Both the position numbers and the translations under genes were made by a program. From assembly GCA_964441245.1 (NCBI GenBank), contig CAYTVR010000353.1, positions 1-6,839 of the forward strand: a stretch of 6,839 nucleotides of DNA, in the 5' to 3' direction. Position 1 is the first letter of the stretch. Every line of letters begins with the position of its first letter. Under the pieces are notes generated by a model. That model saw only the letters and a list, made by a program, of their open reading frames with translations, was not told where the DNA came from and made no database searches. Source of the stretch: JALZUU01 sp964441245. GTDB taxonomy: Bacteria; Bacteroidota; Bacteroidia; Chitinophagales; Saprospiraceae. Positions 1 to 6,807 of this stretch are shown one piece after another.

Positions 1-151
1 CAGTGATGGCACCAAAGATTTCAACTCGCTTAATGGAATCAATTCCTAGGTCGGCCTCCATATCCATGTTGAGTTCTAACATTTCAGCTGGGTAGCCTGT
101 TTTTTCACTGACTACTTTTAATAAGATCTCAGAGATTTGATCCGGACTTAA
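1..151 (-). other. Second acyl carrier protein domain (cut by window edge)
   Basis: A second ACP begins near residue 1227 and repeats the first almost residue for residue: DQISEILLKVVSEKTGYP, then LGIDSIKRVEIFGAIT with S1265. The window ends just after this motif, so the last helix is missing. PfaA proteins usually carry several ACPs in a row, so more copies are expected to the left; that number is inference. Confidence 0.92.
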
Positions 152-3100
152 TCCATTTTCACTGGTTGATATTGATGGAGTTACAATTGGTTTTGTATGG
201 ATCACTTTCGTTGAAGCAGGTGGCGTTGGAATTGCTATTGCAGGATTACCTCCTGTTTTTCCAACTAAGTAATTGACTATTTCATCCAAAGTTCGAAGCT
301 CTGCTAAGGCTTGAGGTTCTACGCCAGACACTTCTGGATGCTGCGCAGTGATGGCACCAAAAATTTCCACTCGCTTGATGGAATCAATTCCTAGGTCAGC
401 TTCCATGTCCATGTTGAGTTCTAACATTTCAGCCGGGTAGCCCGTTTTTTCACTGACCACTTTTAAGAGGATATTTGAGATTTGGTCTTTACCCAAACCT
501 GAGTTTTGAGGAGCTGGAGCATTGATTACAGTCGTAGTCGTTTTTCCGTTTCCATTAGAAATTGGTTGTGGTGTAACGATGTTTTGAACAGAAGTTGTCG
601 GAGCTTTGTAAACTGTTTCTTCTACAATTTTAGGCAACCCATTTGCTCTTGACTGTTGTACATGTGGGCTAGATCCAGTGTTCAATTGTTGATTCAACAC
701 TTGCATAAATGATTGCATTTGTTGATTCTGATCTTTCATCAGGTTTTCGAATAAAGTCATTGACTTAGACTGATGATCTTTTAGATGCGCTAAGGCATCA
801 TTCATTAATTGCACTTGCTCTTTGTTCATTTCTTCTTCGTTTGAAATTTGAGTATTGGAAACAGGAATTAATTTTTCTACTTCTACGATTTTTTCAACTT
901 GGACAATTTTCTCGACTTCTTTAATGATCGTTTGTCCACCAGCGGACTGGATTTTAAATCCATTGTTCATGACTGATTGGTAGGCATCAGCAGTTGGTTT
1001 ACTGACATAATTATAACCGCTGATTTCTACATTCATTTTGGATTTTGCTTTTGGAGCTGGAAGGTCCGCCATGAATGGATCAATGTTTTGGATTGGTAAG
1101 CCTAACACTTGTAGTTGAACAACCGTTTGCCGGAATTGTAAATCGCTATCTTTTTTTGCGTTGCCATTTAGCGCAACGGCAGTATGTTCTTTATCTTTTA
1201 AAATATCTTTTACTAGATTTCTCAAAACACCTTTTGGTCCGAATTCCACAAAGATCCGTCCGCCTTCGGCATAGATGTTTTCAATTTCATTTTTGAATAA
1301 AACGGGATTGAGTATCTGTCCTTTGAGTACTTTTTTCATGGCAGCAGGCGTCTTGGGATAAGTTGTTGCTGTGGTATTGGCGAAGACTGGAATTTTTGCG
1401 GTTTTGAATTTCATTTGATCGACCACAGTCGCAAAAGGTGCTTGTGCATGTTGAACAAATGGGGTATGAAAAGCAGCTGAAACGGGTAAAGGAACAACTG
1501 AGAATCCTTTTGCTTTTAAGACATTAGTCGCATTAAAAATTCCATCAGTACTGCCACCTAAAACAATTTGTCTTGTACCATTTACATTAGCTACTTGAAC
1601 ACCAGGAAGATTTGGTAATTCTTTTTCTACTTCATCCAAGGGAGCTTTTACTGCTAGCATCGTTCCTGCATCTGCTCCAGGATTAGTCAAGGCCATAGCT
1701 TCTCCACGAGCTTTGGCTAAAGCTATAAATGTATTTTCATCAATTGCTCCAGCGGCACAAAGCGCGGTTAACTCTCCAAAAGAATGCCCCGCACAAATGT
1801 CTGCTTTGAAACCCGCATCAGTCATCACTTTATACATTCCCCAACTTAAAGTCCCTATTGCAGGTTGTGCGTTTTGCGTTTGTATCAATTGACTTTGTTG
1901 TTCCTTTTTATGGTCTTTATTGAAAACGGGAATAGGGTAGACAACATCCGTTAATGGTGGTTTTCCATCTTGTTGAAAAAGTTGATTGCTATTTTCAAAA
2001 ACGCTATGCATTTGTGGAAAGGCATTGACTAATGCTCTTCCCATTCCCACATATTGGGAACCCTGTCCGGAGAAAAGAGCGACTACTTTATGATCAGCTG
2101 GGAGCGCGTTATTTCGGAAATAAATTCCTTTGGGATGTTCCCAATTATTGTTTTGCTTTTGTAAATTATCAATCGCTATTTTTAATAAATCAATTCCAGA
2201 GTCAATTCCAGAAGCGACAAATCCTAAACGAGGATTTGATGTAGGGATATTAACGATTTTACTGGCATTGATTAAATCATGATAAGCGATATTTGATTCG
2301 CTAGAGGTTAGTTTTTGAAGAGCGACTTGACATTGCTGTAACAATTCATTTGCGGAAGCAGCATGAAAAAAGATGGCCGCATGTGGTTGATGTAAACGAT
2401 AAGGTTGATCATGTTTCGGGGTATATTCTTCCATCGCAATGTGTACATTGATACCACCAAATCCAAACGCAGAAACACTGGCCCTTCTTGGGTGTTCATT
2501 TTTGAACCAAGGTCGTGTTTCTGTATTGATGTAAATAGGGGTGTCTTCGATACCAAATTTAGAATTAGGTTGAGTAACATTGATCGTTGGCGCTAGTACT
2601 TTATGATGAAGGGCTAACACCGCTTTGATCATTCCAGCAGCACCGGCAGCAGCTTTGGTATGACCTACTTGAGATTTGACAGAACCTAGTGCAATGTGTT
2701 GTTTTTTGGGGTTATCTGCGCTAAAAACCATTCGCATGGATTCAAACTCAGTAGGATCTCCTGCACCAGTTCCTGTTCCGTGTGCTTCTAGTAAACCAAC
2801 TGTTGAAGGATGGTAGCCAGCTTCATCATAAGTACGATTCATAGCTAGTGCTTGTCCAGATGATCTAGGCGCATAAACAGATTTGAAACGACCATCACTA
2901 GAAGTTCCAACACCTTTTATAACAGAATAAATACGATCACCGTCTCTTTCTGCATCAGCTAATCTTTTTAGAACCATCATACCGACACCTTCGCCAATCA
3001 ACATCCCATCAGCGGCATCATCAAATGGTGTGATATGACCAGATTTGGAAAATGCTGGTGTTTTGCTAAAAGACATATACATGAAAGGGGAGTTATCTGT

Positions 3101-3829
3101 ATCGACTCCTCCAGTTAACATCATGTCGCAACGTCCTTCTACTAATTCACTTAATGCCATTTTGATGGCACTCAACGAAGCTGCACATGCTGCATCAACT
3201 ACGGAGTTGATTCCGCCTAAATCAAATCGATTGGTGATTCGACCAGAAATAACATTTCCTAAAAGACCTGGGAAGGAGTTTTCATTCCAACCAACATAAG
3301 CTTTTTTCATTTTTTCTATGATCGGAGGAATGTCTGCTTCTGCAATTCCACTAGAACGTAGGGCTTTTTCCCAAATAGGATATTGTAAACGCGCAATTAG
3401 GGGCGTAATTAGTTTTTGTCCACCACCTACACCAAGCAATACACCAGTTCTAGCTTTTAATGCGGCTGTGAATTTCTCAGAATCTTTTCCGTAACCAGCA
3501 TCTGCTAAAGCATCTCGAGCGACTACTAATCCTAGTAGTTGTGATGCATCAGTTACTTCTAAGATATTTGGCGGTAAGCCAAACTCCATCGGGTTGAAAT
3601 CAATATTGGGTAAAAATCCTCCAACTTTGCAATATGTTTTATCTGGGGCCGTCGGATCAGCGTCGTAATAATCAGCAATCGACCAACGAGAATCGGGTAC
3701 TTCACGAATACTATCTTTGGCTTCTATGATATTATTCCAAAATGTCTCCACATTTGGGGCATCTGCGAAAATGGCTGCTAAACCTACAACGGCAACTGGA
3801 GTTTCTCTTAGGGAATTATTTAAATTCAT
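1..3829 (-). CDS. pfaA: PfaA-type polyunsaturated fatty acid synthase large subunit (KS-AT-ACP-ACP..., 3' end beyond window)
   Basis: This is an iterative type I polyketide/fatty-acid synthase subunit that condenses malonyl units on ACP-bound chains in the anaerobic PUFA pathway. The open frame gives 1276 codons and runs off the window. The ketosynthase spans about residues 8-470, with active-site DAACAAS (C215), EAHGTGTGAGDPTE (H350) and GHTKAAAG (H390). The string TDNSPFMYMSFSKTPAF between them is what I recognise as PfaA-like rather than ordinary modular PKS. The acyltransferase spans about 583-915, with GQGSQ, GHSFGE (S683) and AAFHT (H788). A helical linker covers about 960-1052. ACP1 carries LGIDSIKRVE (S1150) and ACP2 the same motif (S1265). 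The chosen ATG follows an A-rich leader without Shine-Dalgarno, 36 bp after the tetR-like stop, and leaves a normal short lead into the KS. Ketoreductase and later domains are expected downstream but not visible. The final lipid (arachidonic acid, EPA, DHA or another) cannot be read from this part. Confidence 0.93.
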   Translation of the reverse strand, partial: MNLNNSLRETPVAVVGLAAIFADAPNVETFWNNIIEAKDSIREVPDSRWSIADYYDADPTAPDKTYCKVGGFLPNIDFNPMEFGLPPNILEVTDASQLLGLVVARDALADAGYGKDSEKFTAALKARTGVLLGVGGGQKLITPLIARLQYPIWEKALRSSGIAEADIPPIIEKMKKAYVGWNENSFPGLLGNVISGRITNRFDLGGINSVVDAACAASLSAIKMALSELVEGRCDMMLTGGVDTDNSPFMYMSFSKTPAFSKSGHITPFDDAADGMLIGEGVGMMVLKRLADAERDGDRIYSVIKGVGTSSDGRFKSVYAPRSSGQALAMNRTYDEAGYHPSTVGLLEAHGTGTGAGDPTEFESMRMVFSADNPKKQHIALGSVKSQVGHTKAAAGAAGMIKAVLALHHKVLAPTINVTQPNSKFGIEDTPIYINTETRPWFKNEHPRRASVSAFGFGGINVHIAMEEYTPKHDQPYRLHQPHAAIFFHAASANELLQQCQVALQKLTSSESNIAYHDLINASKIVNIPTSNPRLGFVASGIDSGIDLLKIAIDNLQKQNNNWEHPKGIYFRNNALPADHKVVALFSGQGSQYVGMGRALVNAFPQMHSVFENSNQLFQQDGKPPLTDVVYPIPVFNKDHKKEQQSQLIQTQNAQPAIGTLSWGMYKVMTDAGFKADICAGHSFGELTALCAAGAIDENTFIALAKARGEAMALTNPGADAGTMLAVKAPLDEVEKELPNLPGVQVANVNGTRQIVLGGSTDGIFNATNVLKAKGFSVVPLPVSAAFHTPFVQHAQAPFATVVDQMKFKTAKIPVFANTTATTYPKTPAAMKKVLKGQILNPVLFKNEIENIYAEGGRIFVEFGPKGVLRNLVKDILKDKEHTAVALNGNAKKDSDLQFRQTVVQLQVLGLPIQNIDPFMADLPAPKAKSKMNVEISGYNYVSKPTADAYQSVMNNGFKIQSAGGQTIIKEVEKIVQVEKIVEVEKLIPVSNTQISNEEEMNKEQVQLMNDALAHLKDHQSKSMTLFENLMKDQNQQMQSFMQVLNQQLNTGSSPHVQQSRANGLPKIVEETVYKAPTTSVQNIVTPQPISNGNGKTTTTVINAPAPQNSGLGKDQISNILLKVVSEKTGYPAEMLELNMDMEADLGIDSIKRVEIFGAITAQHPEVSGVEPQALAELRTLDEIVNYLVGKTGGNPAIAIPTPPASTKVIHTKPIVTPSISTSENGLSPDQISEILLKVVSEKTGYPAEMLELNMDMEADLGIDSIKRVEIFGAIT
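245..496 (-). other. First acyl carrier protein domain of the synthase
   Basis: Residues about 1112-1195 form a phosphopantetheine-binding ACP. It carries LGIDSIKRVEIFGAI, with S1150 as the expected attachment point of the 4'-phosphopantetheine arm. Before it comes a helix that begins near DQISNILLKVVSEKTGYP, and after it ELRTLDEIVNYL, as in the ACPs of PfaA proteins. Pro/Thr/Ser-rich linkers flank it on both sides. The phosphopantetheinyl transferase encoded at 4662-5291 is the likely activator. Confidence 0.92.
674..928 (-). other. Low-complexity linker between AT and ACP domains: VEKIVx hexad repeat and Gln/Met-rich helix
   Basis: Residues 972-989 are three successive six-residue units, VEKIVQ, VEKIVE and VEKLIP. 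Residues about 998-1052 follow as an acidic then Gln/Met-rich stretch (for example LMKDQNQQMQSFMQVLNQQ) with no proline and a helix-like pattern of hydrophobic residues. It joins the catalytic KS-AT half to the ACP array and may act as a spacer or a dimer contact. That role is inferred from composition only. Confidence 0.6.
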
Positions 3830-3865
3830 ATTTTTTTTGTTTTCAGGTATAGTGTTACGATAGGT

Positions 3866-4483
3866 TTATATTGCTACTCTAAATAATTCTTCTTGTTTGG
3901 TGACAATCTTTAATCCTTTGGAAGTACACAAGCCTCTTAGGTAAGGAATCATGATGCCAAAAGTCAATCTTTCTTTGCTGTATTTCGCCAAAGGAAACTG
4001 ATTGGTATCTTTTAAAAATTTAAGTAAACCAACGACTGTTTTGGCGGTAACTTCGATATCCATATCGGGATAAAATAATTCATCTTCTATTCCCCATTTT
4101 GCTAAATAGAGCAATTGGGCATGAGCAAAATTGCCAGTATTCCGATAAGATTGACCAAGTAATCCTGGATAATAATGAATGATGTCATTAAAAAAATTTG
4201 GATTGACCGTATTAGCTCTTCTGATAATAGGTTGATACAAACGAGCCATGGCTTCAATGGAATTAGAAGCACCTTTGATTATGGCTTCGTTTTCCGATTT
4301 GACTTCTTGATGATAAACAGCAAGAATGGCTTTGAGTAGTTCTGTTTTGTCTGGGAAGTGACTATAAAGGGTTCTTTTTGAGGTCCTCAATTCTTTTACG
4401 ATTCGATCAATCGTTACGGTTTTTACTCCATTTTGAAGAAACAATTTGGTAGCAATATCAATAATTCTTTCTTTAGTTATCAT
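3866..4483 (-). CDS. TetR/AcrR-family transcriptional regulator, probable regulator of the PUFA synthase locus
   Basis: This 205-residue protein has the usual TetR length and layout. An N-terminal three-helix DNA-binding domain starts MITKERIIDIATKLFLQNG, with the helix-turn-helix at about residues 24-43 (TIDRIVKELRTSKRTLYSHF). A divergent all-helical C-terminal half is expected to bind a ligand and dimerise. The ligand cannot be read from sequence; an acyl-CoA or free fatty acid is a guess based on the neighbour. The gene ends 36 bp before the synthase start on the same strand with no visible terminator, so the two are probably co-transcribed. The ATG at 4483 gives the canonical N-terminus. 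Its leader has no Shine-Dalgarno motif but holds a perfect inverted repeat 16 bp upstream, which suggests autoregulation. Activation instead of repression is possible. Confidence 0.9.
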   Translation of the reverse strand: MITKERIIDIATKLFLQNGVKTVTIDRIVKELRTSKRTLYSHFPDKTELLKAILAVYHQEVKSENEAIIKGASNSIEAMARLYQPIIRRANTVNPNFFNDIIHYYPGLLGQSYRNTGNFAHAQLLYLAKWGIEDELFYPDMDIEVTAKTVVGLLKFLKDTNQFPLAKYSKERLTFGIMIPYLRGLCTSKGLKIVTKQEELFRVAI

Positions 4484-4499
4484 ATTTAGAATTTAGGAG

Positions 4500-4519
4500 A
4501 TATTACCTAGTGGTAATAT
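4500..4519. promoter_or_regulatory. Candidate TetR operator: perfect 8-4-8 inverted repeat
   Basis: The arms atattacc (4500-4507) and ggtaatat (4512-4519) are exact reverse complements around the 4-base centre tagt. The repeat ends 16 bp before the TetR start codon and lies in the divergent gap, about 142 bp from the phosphopantetheinyl transferase start. A 20-bp palindrome just ahead of a tetR-like gene is the typical position for an autoregulatory operator. A partial extra half-site (gtacc, 4533-4537) lies nearby. Binding is inferred, not shown. Confidence 0.6.
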
Positions 4520-4661
4520 TTTCGTTCTAATAGTACCACAATAAAAAGACTTTCTTTTAAACTTCCTATTTTTTAAATGAAATAAATGTAATTTTAACTT
4601 TTCGAATACTCGGATAAGTAAGATTATCGGGAAGAGTAGAAGATCATAAATAGCTAAAGAA

Positions 4662-5291
4662 GTGAAATTTAGAAGGATTAGTCATGAACGTTATTTTGTC
4701 CTTTGGGCGAATTCTGAAGAGATTCAGGAAGAATATTCTTTGAAAGAATTGTTGGCATTGCTTCCTATTGATTTTCATGAACGGGCATTTCGTTATCGGA
4801 AAAAGGAAGATGCGTTTAATTATGTTTTAGGGCGATTGATGTTAAAGGAAGCATTGGATTTTTTCAATTTGCCGAAAGGCAGGATCAAAAAATTGACATT
4901 CACTTCAACTGGTCAACCTTTGATTGATGGATTCCACTTTAACATCAGTCATTCAGGGACTTATGTGGTTTGTGCTATAGCAAAAGAAGAAGCGATTGGG
5001 ATTGATATTGAGGTGATTAGGCCCATTGATATTGAACATTTGAGAAAACCATTTACTGAAAAAGAATGGTCTTTGATTATGAATGCTTCTGATGCTTCGA
5101 GACAATTATTGGATCTTTGGACAAAAAAAGAAGCCGTTTTGAAGCTATATGGAGCGGGAATTGGTGCGGTCGATAAGGTTGATTTGGAAAGTGAGACTCA
5201 GGCCATTTTTGATCGGGAATCTGTTTGTACTTTAAAGACTATTGTTTTTGATGAAAGGATCTTTATGAGTATTGCTTTGGCTAAGAAGTGA
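4662..5291 (+). CDS. Sfp-type 4'-phosphopantetheinyl transferase, probable activator of the PUFA synthase ACPs
   Basis: The enzyme would transfer the 4'-phosphopantetheine arm from coenzyme A to a conserved ACP serine, turning apo-ACP into holo-ACP in the cytoplasm. At 209 residues it fits the two-lobed Sfp/Gsp class. Visible motifs are FNISHS (93-98), IGIDIE (112-117, with Mg-binding Asp and Glu) and WTKKEAVLKLYG (153-164), the W-x-x-KE-x-x-x-K signature. The start is GTG at 4662: an in-frame TAA lies 15 bp upstream, no ATG lies between, and the next in-frame ATG falls far inside the protein. It faces away from the TetR-synthase pair across a 178-bp gap. In other bacteria PUFA synthases need a dedicated transferase (PfaE), so this is the likely functional equivalent. 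A second role in activating other carrier proteins cannot be excluded. Confidence 0.92.
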   Translation: MKFRRISHERYFVLWANSEEIQEEYSLKELLALLPIDFHERAFRYRKKEDAFNYVLGRLMLKEALDFFNLPKGRIKKLTFTSTGQPLIDGFHFNISHSGTYVVCAIAKEEAIGIDIEVIRPIDIEHLRKPFTEKEWSLIMNASDASRQLLDLWTKKEAVLKLYGAGIGAVDKVDLESETQAIFDRESVCTLKTIVFDERIFMSIALAKK

Positions 5292-5339
5292 AAAATTTGG
5301 AAGGTTTTTGAAGTAGCTCTACAGCTTAATATTTATGCC

Positions 5340-5347
5340 TATCTTTG
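5340..5347 (+). promoter_or_regulatory. Possible Bacteroidota -7 promoter element of the nuclease gene
   Basis: TATCTTTG matches the Bacteroidota -7 consensus TAnnTTTG and lies 31 bp before the nuclease ATG, which would leave a short leader. The matching -33 TTTG box is not at the usual distance; the nearest TTTG (5307-5310) is 29 bp away, which is too far. The call therefore rests on one box only. Confidence 0.35.
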
Positions 5348-5378
5348 TGAAGAATTTCAATATAAACTTTTTTGAATT

Positions 5379-6446
5379 ATGAAGAGAAATTTTGTTTTGG
5401 TACTGCTCCTGATATCGCACACGGTTTTTGCGCAAGAAATTATTGAGCCTTGCAAATTTGGTCAACCATTGATTGATGCTTTGCAAATGAATTATACACC
5501 AGATAGTCCCTTGGGCTATGGTCCAGCTCGTGATATTTTGTATTCACAAATCGACAATGACGGCAATGATCTTTCTGGAGTTTATACAGACTTTACTGTT
5601 ACCTTAGATCCTGGAGCTGATCCAAGTGTTTCAGCATTTCAAAATGGAGCAGGTTTGAATGCGGAGCATGTTTATCCTCAATCTTTGGGAGCGAGTAGCG
5701 AACCGATGAAAAGTGACTTACATAATATCTTTCCTTGCAAAATAAATGTCAATGAAACTCGTGGAAGTTGTCCATTCGGAGAAGTGGATGATGATGATAC
5801 TGACAAATGGTTTTATCTAGATATACAAGCCAATGACATCCCAAGCTCTGAAATTGACAACTATAGTGAAAAAGATCAAGAAGATTGTGTTTTTGAACCT
5901 CGAGAATCTGTTAAAGGAGATATTGCACGGGCGGTTTTTTATTTTTATGGTATTTATCAAGATATTGCTGATGGCATCAATTCTAGCTTTTTTTCGCAGC
6001 AAAAAGACATCTTGTATCAGTGGCATATTAATGACCCAGTGGATGAAAAAGAGATGACTAGAAATGAATTAATTGCTGATCGACAAGGAAATATTAATCC
6101 CTTTATTACAGATAGTACCTTAGTCCGTCGTGCATATTTTGAAGCAGATGCTTCTTATCTTGAAGGTGATGTCAATTGTTATTCTTTTAGCACTTCTCTT
6201 GAAGATTTGACAGAAGACAATTGGGTGGAGATCGCTAGTAATTTAGTGTCCGATGAGCTGATTGTTTTCTCTTCCGAGAATAAAGGAAATATGATGTTAT
6301 ATGATTTGAGTGGTCATTTGTTGTTCCAAACAAAACTGATGAATGAAACGCGCTTGTCGGTACATGGATTAGTCAAAGGGATTTACGTTTTACAAATTAA
6401 AAGCCCAAGAGTTGGAGAAAAGGCTTTTCGTCTTTTTGTAAATTAA
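5379..6446 (+). CDS. Secreted endonuclease I (EndA/NucM/Vvn family) with C-terminal type IX secretion sorting domain
   Basis: This is a 355-residue extracellular nuclease that would degrade DNA, and possibly RNA, for nutrients or matrix turnover. Residues 1-18 are a signal peptide (MKRNFVLVLLLISHTVFA, cut before Q19). The catalytic part, about 25-270, shows the beta-beta-alpha metal motif: NAEHVYPQS (E96, H97 as likely metal ligand and general base), SDLHNIFP (112-119) and NVNETRG (N125 as likely metal ligand). RAVFYFYGIY (184-193) and WHINDPVDEKEMTRN...QGNINPF (215-242) follow, as in this family. Residues about 285-355 form a Por-type tail with MLYDLSGHLL, GLVKGIYVLQI and a final basic/aromatic strand, which sends the protein through the type IX system. 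Several cysteines (25, 120, 131, 170, 267) suggest disulfides in the mature form. It starts 87 bp after the transferase gene and probably has its own promoter. No functional tie to the lipid genes is apparent. Confidence 0.93.
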   Translation: MKRNFVLVLLLISHTVFAQEIIEPCKFGQPLIDALQMNYTPDSPLGYGPARDILYSQIDNDGNDLSGVYTDFTVTLDPGADPSVSAFQNGAGLNAEHVYPQSLGASSEPMKSDLHNIFPCKINVNETRGSCPFGEVDDDDTDKWFYLDIQANDIPSSEIDNYSEKDQEDCVFEPRESVKGDIARAVFYFYGIYQDIADGINSSFFSQQKDILYQWHINDPVDEKEMTRNELIADRQGNINPFITDSTLVRRAYFEADASYLEGDVNCYSFSTSLEDLTEDNWVEIASNLVSDELIVFSSENKGNMMLYDLSGHLLFQTKLMNETRLSVHGLVKGIYVLQIKSPRVGEKAFRLFVN

Positions 6447-6483
6447 GGGTGAAACTAACTCGATAAAATAAGGCCCTGAGCGA

Positions 6484-6807
6484 ATGGAGAATCCACTTTC
6501 CACTAAAGAATTTCTTGCTTTAAGTATAAGAACAAAGAAGATTGCCAATAGCATCCTTATTAAATATCAAATACTTGAAATATTATCGAAATTTGGAATC
6601 CCTCTTGTCATAGGAAGTTTGGAACTAGACATGATGTTTGATAAAGACATCGATATAGTCGTTGAAACTAAAAACTTAAAAATAAATGCTAAAAAGGCTT
6701 TAAACGAATTCATTGATTTAGGAATAGCCCAAAAATATGAATTTGGTGATTTTACTAAATTCCCACGGGAAAATCGTCCTAAAGGATATAGTTCCCCCCA
6801 TTATTAA
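6484..6807 (+). CDS. Small nucleotidyltransferase-like protein, possibly truncated by an in-frame stop
   Basis: The 107-residue product resembles the N-terminal part of minimal nucleotidyltransferase-fold proteins. GSLELDMMFDKDIDIVVE (residues 44-61) contains a Gly-Ser followed by a D-x-D pair (DIDI), the pattern that binds nucleotide and metal in that fold. A helix precedes it (about 15-37), and an acidic/aromatic stretch EFGDFTKFPRENRPKGY follows. No third catalytic Asp-bearing strand is present before the TAA at 6805, so the fold looks incomplete. The same frame stays open after the TAA to the window end, encoding TNDSEYLVGE, which suggests the ancestral gene was longer. The gene starts 37 bp after the nuclease gene on the same strand, with no clear terminator between. 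Its substrate is unknown, and a genuinely short protein or toxin-antitoxin-like unit is possible. Confidence 0.55.
   Translation: MENPLSTKEFLALSIRTKKIANSILIKYQILEILSKFGIPLVIGSLELDMMFDKDIDIVVETKNLKINAKKALNEFIDLGIAQKYEFGDFTKFPRENRPKGYSSPHY

Larger units (their letters stand above)
1..496 (-). repeat. Tandem in-frame repeat, 345-bp unit, encoding successive ACPs
   Basis: The block starting at base 1 recurs starting at base 346 (both open with cagtgatggcaccaaa), an offset of exactly 345 bp or 115 codons. The ACP-coding parts (about 1-151 and 346-496) are nearly the same, and most differences over the core motif fall at third codon positions. The stretch between them encodes a Pro/Thr/Ala-rich linker that is less constrained. 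This fits duplication of an ACP-linker unit, with protein-level constraint or gene conversion keeping the copies alike. Confidence 0.9.

Noticed and set aside
1..496. The 345-bp direct repeat considered as a mobile element or non-coding repeat.
   Set aside because: It is in frame, encodes a recognisable ACP with the phosphopantetheine serine, and differs mainly at synonymous sites, so it is a domain duplication.
1075..3299. Several short plus-strand open frames (for example 1075-1296, 2032-2244, 2405-2596, 3045-3299) and a minus-strand frame at 2308-2580.
   Set aside because: All lie inside the synthase coding region, which shows unbroken domain motifs in its own frame. Their translations are low-complexity and resemble no family.
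4595..4602. TAACTTTT upstream of the transferase gene as a -7 promoter box.
   Set aside because: It differs from TAnnTTTG at the last base, has no TTTG box at a suitable distance upstream, and such strings are frequent in AT-rich sequence.
5313..5322. Small inverted repeat GTAG-ct-CTAC after the transferase gene, considered as a terminator.
   Set aside because: The stem is only four base pairs and no T-run follows directly, so it is too weak to call.
5817..6057. Open frames on both strands inside the nuclease gene (5817-6026 minus, 5833-6057 plus).
   Set aside because: They overlap the conserved RAVFYFYGIY and WHINDPVD region of the nuclease, and their Ile/Lys/Phe-rich products look like out-of-frame readings of AT-rich DNA.
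6794..6807. A simple one-base frameshift at the C6 run as the cause of the early stop in the nucleotidyltransferase-like gene.
   Set aside because: Losing one C leads to a stop (TAG) after about ten further codons, and gaining one leads to a TGA sooner. Neither alternative frame extends, whereas the original frame past the TAA stays open.
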